Program-made: the position numbers and the translations under genes
Part shown: positions 59,697-64,000 of the stretch, in pieces
Position numbering within the stretch: the first letter of the stretch is position 1
Layout of the letters: every line of letters begins with the position of its first letter
NCBI GenBank assembly: GCA_965652645.1
Contig: CBFGXE010000013.1
Location: forward strand, 4,862 to 68,861
Length of the DNA stretch: 64,000 nt
Direction of reading: 5' to 3'
Source: ZC4RG30 sp965652645
GTDB lineage: Bacteria; Pseudomonadota; Gammaproteobacteria; Steroidobacterales; Steroidobacteraceae
The notes under the pieces: model-generated
The model's input: the letters and a program-made list of their open reading frames with translations, nothing else
Databases searched by the model: none
What the model was told of the DNA's origin: nothing

Positions 59697-60305
59697 ATGA
59701 GTCCCGACGTCGGCGACCTGGGGCTGGTCCAGCGGGTGCAGAGGGGCGACAAGACGGCCTTCGACCTGCTGGTCAGGAAGTACCAGCACAAGGTGGTGAA
59801 GCTGGTGTCGCGCTACATGCGCGACCCGGCCGACGCGGAGGACGTGGCACAGGAGGCATTCATCAAGGCGTATCGGGCCCTGCCCCAGTTCCGGGGCGAC
59901 AGTGCCTTCTACACCTGGCTGTACCGGATCGCGATCAACACCGCCAAGAACGCCCTGGTGTCCCGCGACCGCAATCCGGTGGAGTTCGACCTCGACATGC
60001 AGAACGTCGAGGAGTCGCACTCGATGCAGGCGCGGCTGGCCGACCCGGATACCCCGGAGAGCCTGCTGGCCACTGAAGAGATCCGCGCGACGGTCAACCA
60101 GGCCATCGACGCGCTGCCCGAAGACCTGCGCACGGCCATCGTGCTGCGCGAGCTGGAGGGCCTGAGTTACGAGGACATCGCCCAGGCGATGGACTGTCCG
60201 GTCGGCACCGTGAGGTCGCGCATCTTCCGCGCCCGCGAGGCCATCGACCGCAAGCTGTCGGAAGTATTCGAGGGCGGACTGGGCCGCGCTGAGGAGTCGG
60301 GATGA
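59697..60305 (+). CDS. rpoE: RNA polymerase sigma factor RpoE/AlgU
   Basis: Envelope-stress ECF sigma factor; 202 residues. Region 2 carries RVQRGDKTAFDLLVRKYQHK, DAEDVAQEAFIKAYRALPQF and GDSAFYTWLYRIAINTAKN. Region 4 has LPEDLRTAIVLRELEGLSYE and CPVGTVRSRIFRAREAID. Start set at ATG 59697; TTG 59685 in frame is possible and has a G-rich stretch (GGCGGG) 4 nt before it. The gene overlaps rseA by 4 nt, so the sigma factor and its inhibitor are made together. Its known targets would include BamA, Skp and FKBP-type chaperones of this window. Confidence 0.96.
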   Translation: MSPDVGDLGLVQRVQRGDKTAFDLLVRKYQHKVVKLVSRYMRDPADAEDVAQEAFIKAYRALPQFRGDSAFYTWLYRIAINTAKNALVSRDRNPVEFDLDMQNVEESHSMQARLADPDTPESLLATEEIRATVNQAIDALPEDLRTAIVLRELEGLSYEDIAQAMDCPVGTVRSRIFRAREAIDRKLSEVFEGGLGRAEESG

Positions 60306-60934
60306 ACGAGCAGGAACACAGCAGCCAGCTGTCGGCATTGTTCGACGGCGAACTGCCTGAACAGCAGGCTGGAATGGTCATCCGGCGCGCACTGCGCGAC
60401 ACCCGGATGCAGCACAGCTGGGAGCGTTACGCGCTCATCGGCGCCTGCCTGCGTGGTGACCCGATTCCCGGTTCCGTGAGCGTGGCCGACCGCGTGAAGG
60501 CCCGCCTGGCCGCCGAACATGACCTGAATGTCGCGGTGCTGCCGGTGCGGGGCAATGCCGGATCGGAGCGCTCGCCGCGGTCCTCCTGGCTGGGCCGTGG
60601 GGTCCTGGGCGGGAGCATTGCCGCGGGTGTCGCGATGCTTTCCATCTTTGTCGTTCGCCAGATGGGGCCGGTTGCTCCCGATGCCCTGCAGGTCGCCCGC
60701 GACGGCAGCCTGGCGGCGCCGGTGGGCTTGCTGGCGGCGGAACAGCTTCCCGTGGGGTATACCACCCCGGGCGAGAATTCCCCGGCGCCGGTGGGGCGTG
60801 GCCTGGATGTCTCGCTGAGCCATTATCTGGTGGCGCACAGCGAGGAGGCCGCCTCTGCGCTGCGCTCCAGCTATGAGGTTGAAGTGGAAGGGGCCACGGA
60901 ATTGACCGCGGACCAGATCGACGCCCTGCGCTAG
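60302..60934 (+). CDS. rseA: Anti-sigma E factor RseA/MucA
   Basis: Membrane-spanning inhibitor of RpoE; 210 residues. The cytoplasmic N-terminus (SQLSALFDGELPEQQAG, RRALRDTRMQHSWERYALIG) is the sigma-binding domain. One membrane helix lies at about 98-119 (VLGGSIAAGVAMLSIFVVRQ), and a ~90-residue periplasmic part follows for RseB binding. It would be cut by DegS and then by RseP, encoded at 17970. Overlaps: 4 nt with rpoE and 1 nt with the rseB GTG. Confidence 0.93.
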   Translation: MNEQEHSSQLSALFDGELPEQQAGMVIRRALRDTRMQHSWERYALIGACLRGDPIPGSVSVADRVKARLAAEHDLNVAVLPVRGNAGSERSPRSSWLGRGVLGGSIAAGVAMLSIFVVRQMGPVAPDALQVARDGSLAAPVGLLAAEQLPVGYTTPGENSPAPVGRGLDVSLSHYLVAHSEEAASALRSSYEVEVEGATELTADQIDALR

Positions 60935-61965
60935 TGCTGATGCGGTACGGAAGATTCACTTCGATTGCGCGCCGGACTTGCGCCGCCTTGCTGGCGCTTG
61001 CTTGTGCCACTGCCACCGCCGGTCAGGCCAGGGCTCCAGCGGAGGCGCTGGGCTGGATCCAGCGCATGAACAAGATCCTGGTCGAAGGCAATTTCGACGG
61101 TGTCCTGGAGCGACGGTCTGGCGGGAAGCGCCAGGAGTTGCGGGTGATCCACCGCTTCAAGGACGGAGAAATGATCGAGCGCGTCGTGGCCCGGGACGGC
61201 TCTGGCTATGAGCAGCGGCGCAAGGGTGACCAGTTCTCGGAGTACTTCCCCAGGATCCGGGTGGTTTCCATTGCCACGCGCACGCGCGCCTTCGGTTACA
61301 TCCAGACGCTCAACGGCCTCGATGGGGAGTCTGCGCGCCACTACGACATCAGCGATGCCGGCCGCTCCCGGCTGCTCGGGCGTGATGTGCAGATGATCCG
61401 CATCGAACCCAGGGATGACCTGCGTTTCGGCTACCGCTTCTGGCTCGACGCGGGCAGCGCAATGCCGCTGAAGCTGCAGCGGGTCACGCGCGAAGGCAGG
61501 GTGGTGAAGGAGATCGCGTTCACGTTCATCAACGCGCCTCTGCTTCCCACCGACATCTCGGACGAACAGCTGCGGGTGGGTTTTGACTTGAGCCCGTTCA
61601 AGGCGGTCGACCGGGACAAGGACATGCCGTTTTACGATCCGAGACTGAAACGTGCGCTTCAGCCGCAGCCGGCCCTGATGCCAGCCGGGTACCGTGTCTG
61701 GCGGTTCGGCGGGCAGTCGGCGGGCATGCAGTCACGGCAGCCAGCGACGGCGGGGCCGCGGGCGCGGTTCATCGTCTCCGATGGTGTCACGTGGGCCGAG
61801 GTCTTCCTGTCCCCGGACGTGGGTGAGGCCGGACCTCCCCGGATCGAGACGGACGGGGGTTACAACGGCTACCGGCATACGGTGGAAGGGGTGCGCGTGT
61901 CGGTGGTGGGCGAGCTGCCCCTGGCCGCCGCCGAAGCCATCGCAAGGGCCTTCCGCCCTGAGTGA
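60934..61965 (+). CDS. rseB: Sigma E regulatory protein RseB/MucB
   Basis: Periplasmic sensor that binds RseA and protects it from proteolysis; 343 residues. A signal peptide ends near ATATAGQA. The LolA-like large domain (LGWIQRMNKILVEGNFDGVL, VIHRFKDGEMIERVVARDG) and the C-terminal small domain (GYRVWRFGGQ, FIVSDGVTWAEVFL) are both seen. Start is GTG 60934 inside the rseA stop, or ATG 60940 two codons later. Neither rseC nor a degP/mucD gene follows. Confidence 0.93.
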   Translation: MLMRYGRFTSIARRTCAALLALACATATAGQARAPAEALGWIQRMNKILVEGNFDGVLERRSGGKRQELRVIHRFKDGEMIERVVARDGSGYEQRRKGDQFSEYFPRIRVVSIATRTRAFGYIQTLNGLDGESARHYDISDAGRSRLLGRDVQMIRIEPRDDLRFGYRFWLDAGSAMPLKLQRVTREGRVVKEIAFTFINAPLLPTDISDEQLRVGFDLSPFKAVDRDKDMPFYDPRLKRALQPQPALMPAGYRVWRFGGQSAGMQSRQPATAGPRARFIVSDGVTWAEVFLSPDVGEAGPPRIETDGGYNGYRHTVEGVRVSVVGELPLAAAEAIARAFRPE

Positions 61966-62203
61966 CGAACTTCTCCTCCTGACCCGGCCCGGGTGCGGGC
62001 TGTGCGCGGAGTTCGAAGAGGACCTGCTGGCCCTCGGCAGGCAGTTCCCCCTGCCGCCCCTGCGCCTGCTCGACGTCGACTCCGACGCCGACCTGGCCCG
62101 CCGCTACGGCCTTGATATCCCCGTGCTGCTCTGGGGCGGCGCCAGGGTCTGCCAGCACCGGCTGGACCGGGAGGAGCTGGTCCGGCTGCTGCGGCAGCGA
62201 TGA
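61958..62203 (+). CDS. Glutaredoxin-like protein (DUF836 type)
   Basis: A thioredoxin-fold protein of ~81 residues. LLLLTRPGCGLCAEFEEDLL holds the CxxC redox pair, and IPVLLWGG is the expected cis-Pro strand. In related genomes a gene of this type sits between rseB and lepA. No ATG, GTG or TTG is in frame near the beginning; the best candidate is CTG at 61958, with AAGGG 9 nt upstream, overlapping the rseB stop region. The start is therefore uncertain, though the fold is clear. Function is unknown beyond probable thiol redox activity. Confidence 0.75.
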   Translation: MSDELLLLTRPGCGLCAEFEEDLLALGRQFPLPPLRLLDVDSDADLARRYGLDIPVLLWGGARVCQHRLDREELVRLLRQR

Positions 62204-62256
62204 CCCCGACTGGGGTAGAATGCCCGACTGCCTAACCGACCCTTCCGGGCCCCAAC

Positions 62257-64000
62257 TTGTCCAGCGAACAATCCGCGATCCGCAATTTCTCGATCATCGC
62301 CCACGTCGACCATGGCAAGTCCACGCTTGCCGACCGGCTGATCCAGATCTGCGGCGGCCTTGCCGACCGCGAAATGCAGTCCCAGGTGCTGGACAACATG
62401 GCCCTGGAGCGCGAGCGGGGCATCACCATCAAGGCGCAGAGCGTCACGCTTTTCTACGTGGCGCCGGACGGGCAGCGCTACCAGCTGAACCTCATCGACA
62501 CGCCGGGCCACGTCGACTTCTCCTATGAGGTCTCCCGCAGCCTCGCTGCCTGCGAGGGCGCGCTGCTGGTTGTGGACGCCGCCCAGGGCGTGGAGGCGCA
62601 GAGCGTGGCCAACTGCTACACCGCCATCGAGCAGGGGCTCGAGGTGGTGCCCGTGCTCAACAAGATCGACCTGCCCTCGGCCGAACCGGACCGGGTGATC
62701 AGGGAGATCGGCGACATCATCGGCATCGATGCGGAGGACGCGGTGCGTGTGTCCGCCAAGACCGGCGAGAACGTGCCCGAGCTGCTGGCCGAACTGGTGC
62801 GCCGCATCCCCTCGCCCAAGGGTGATCGCGACGGCCCCCTGCAGGCGCTGATCATCGATTCCTGGTTCGACAACTACGTCGGCGTGGTATCTCTGGTGCG
62901 CGTGGTCAACGGCACGCTGAAGGCCGGCGACAAGATCCGGGTGATGTCCACGGGTCGCTCGCACCTGGTGGACAAGCTGGGCCGCTTCACGCCCAAGTCG
63001 GTGGTGCTGCCGCAGCTGGCCGCCGGCGAGGTGGGTTTCGTGGTGGCCGGCATCAAGGAGATCGACGGCGCGCCCGTGGGCGACACCATCACCGGCGATG
63101 CGCGCCCGGCCTCCCAGGCGCTGCCCGGATTCAAGACGGTGCAACCGCGCGTGTTCGCGGGTCTCTTCCCGGTGAACACCGAGGACTACGAGGCCTTCCG
63201 CGACGCGCTGGCCAAGCTGCGCCTCAACGACTCGGCCCTGCACTACGAGCCGGAGGTTTCCACCGCGCTGGGCTTCGGCTTCCGCGTGGGTTTCCTCGGC
63301 CTGCTGCACATGGACATCGTGCAGGAGCGGCTGGAACGCGAATACAACCTCACGCTGATCACCAGCGCGCCCACCGTGGTGTACGAGGTGGCCAGGACCG
63401 ACGGCAGCCTGGCCTACGTGGACAATCCCGCGCGCCTGCCGCCGCTGAACGAGGTCGCCGAGCTGCGCGAACCCATCATCACGGCCAACATCCTGGTGCC
63501 ACCGGAGCACGTGGGCGGGGTGCTGCAGCTGTGCAGCGAGAAGCGCGGCGTGCAGAAGAAAATGCTCTACCTGGGCACCCAGGTGTCGCTGCAGTACCAG
63601 CTGCCGCTGGCCGAGGTGGTGCTTGATTTCTTCGACCGCCTGAAGAGCGTGAGCCGCGGTTATGCCTCGTTCGACTATGAGTTCAGCCACTTCGAGGTGG
63701 CCCCGCTGGTGAAGCTGGACATCCTCATCAACGGCGATCGCGTGGACGCGCTGTCCATCATCGTGCACAAGGACGCGGCCTACAGCCGCGGCCGCGAGCT
63801 GGTGGACAAGATGCAGGAGCTGATCCCGCGGCAGATGTTCGAGGTGGCGGTGCAGGCGGCCATCGGCACCCATGTGATCGCCCGCGCCTCGGTGAAGGCG
63901 CTGCGCAAGAACGTGCTGGCCAAGTGCTACGGCGGCGACGTGTCGCGCAAGCGCAAGCTGCTGGAGAAGCAGAAGGAAGGCAAGAAGCGCATGAAGCAGG
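62257..64000 (+). CDS. lepA: Elongation factor 4 (LepA), 3' end outside window
   Basis: Translational GTPase (EF4) acting on stalled or back-translocating ribosomes. About 581 of the ~600 residues are inside the window and the frame is still open at 64000. G motifs: AHVDHGKST (G1), RERGITIKA (G2), DTPGHVDF (G3) and NKIDLPSA (G4). The EF-G-like domains and the LepA-specific C-terminus (KCYGGDVSRKRKLLEKQKEG) follow. No ATG or GTG fits; TTG at 62257 gives the canonical start (SSEQSAIRNFSIIAHVDHG). TAGAAT at 62216-62221 may be a -10 box. lepB and rnc probably follow outside. Confidence 0.95.
   Translation, partial: MSSEQSAIRNFSIIAHVDHGKSTLADRLIQICGGLADREMQSQVLDNMALERERGITIKAQSVTLFYVAPDGQRYQLNLIDTPGHVDFSYEVSRSLAACEGALLVVDAAQGVEAQSVANCYTAIEQGLEVVPVLNKIDLPSAEPDRVIREIGDIIGIDAEDAVRVSAKTGENVPELLAELVRRIPSPKGDRDGPLQALIIDSWFDNYVGVVSLVRVVNGTLKAGDKIRVMSTGRSHLVDKLGRFTPKSVVLPQLAAGEVGFVVAGIKEIDGAPVGDTITGDARPASQALPGFKTVQPRVFAGLFPVNTEDYEAFRDALAKLRLNDSALHYEPEVSTALGFGFRVGFLGLLHMDIVQERLEREYNLTLITSAPTVVYEVARTDGSLAYVDNPARLPPLNEVAELREPIITANILVPPEHVGGVLQLCSEKRGVQKKMLYLGTQVSLQYQLPLAEVVLDFFDRLKSVSRGYASFDYEFSHFEVAPLVKLDILINGDRVDALSIIVHKDAAYSRGRELVDKMQELIPRQMFEVAVQAAIGTHVIARASVKALRKNVLAKCYGGDVSRKRKLLEKQKEGKKRMKQ

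Overview
The window is a GC-rich (about 70% by eye), densely packed gammaproteobacterial chromosome segment. Gene order and protein families support this: map-glnD-dapC-dapD beside rpsB-tsf; the long rpsB-to-pcm run of translation, envelope and lipid A genes; rpoE-rseA-rseB-lepA; and a full Raetz-pathway block with KDO synthesis. A cluster of an RpfE-like gene, recJ, prfB and lysS resembles the arrangement known in Xanthomonas-type genomes, so a member of Xanthomonadales, Nevskiales or a relative is likely. The species cannot be named from the sequence. No tRNA, rRNA, CRISPR array, prophage or complete insertion sequence was seen.

Layout. 1-5513: phosphate import operon (pstS with its 5' end cut off, a porin, pstC, pstA, pstB) with no phoU in view. 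5624-6220: a DJ-1/PfpI protein. 6227-11780, minus strand: map-glnD-dapC-dapD, nitrogen sensing and lysine/DAP synthesis. 11979-38515, plus strand: rpsB, tsf, a terminator, then pyrH, frr, uppS, cdsA, dxr, rseP, bamA, skp, lpxD, fabZ, lpxA, lpxB, a yihY-like gene, rnhB, dnaE, accA, tilS, pyrG, kdsA, eno, ftsB, ispD, ispF. These genes join ribosome, isoprenoid, phospholipid, lipid A and outer-membrane assembly functions, mostly with 1-14 nt overlaps or gaps. 38524-40585: an Smr gene (minus), surE, pcm. 40586-40956: an AT-richer intergenic island with a pair of 24-bp inverted repeats. 40957-42114, minus: an FKBP lipoprotein and an Mth938-type protein. 42133-49671, plus: rpfE-like, recJ, prfB (with programmed frameshift), lysS, murI, a 4-TM protein, nudC. 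49778-52886: a lipoprotein, a secreted trypsin-like protease and a membrane FHA protein. 52896-59215: ygfZ (minus), an SDHAF4-like gene, sdhCDAB, sdhE, an inverted rarD, and a ygfX-like gene. 59216-64000: a possible small minus-strand gene, then rpoE-rseA-rseB, a glutaredoxin-like gene and lepA (cut off at the window end).

Most genes are conserved housekeeping genes. The less ordinary points are: the protease-FHA pair whose exported ends could meet in the periplasm; the sdhE/ygfX pair split by an inverted rarD that overlaps sdhE tail to tail; an SDHAF4-like assembly factor in front of sdhC; a TilS lacking its C-terminal domain; S2 with an ~80-residue tail fused by a 1-nt overlap to tsf; a strong terminator immediately before pyrH; the repeat-bearing island after pcm; and a glutaredoxin-like gene with no ATG, GTG or TTG start.
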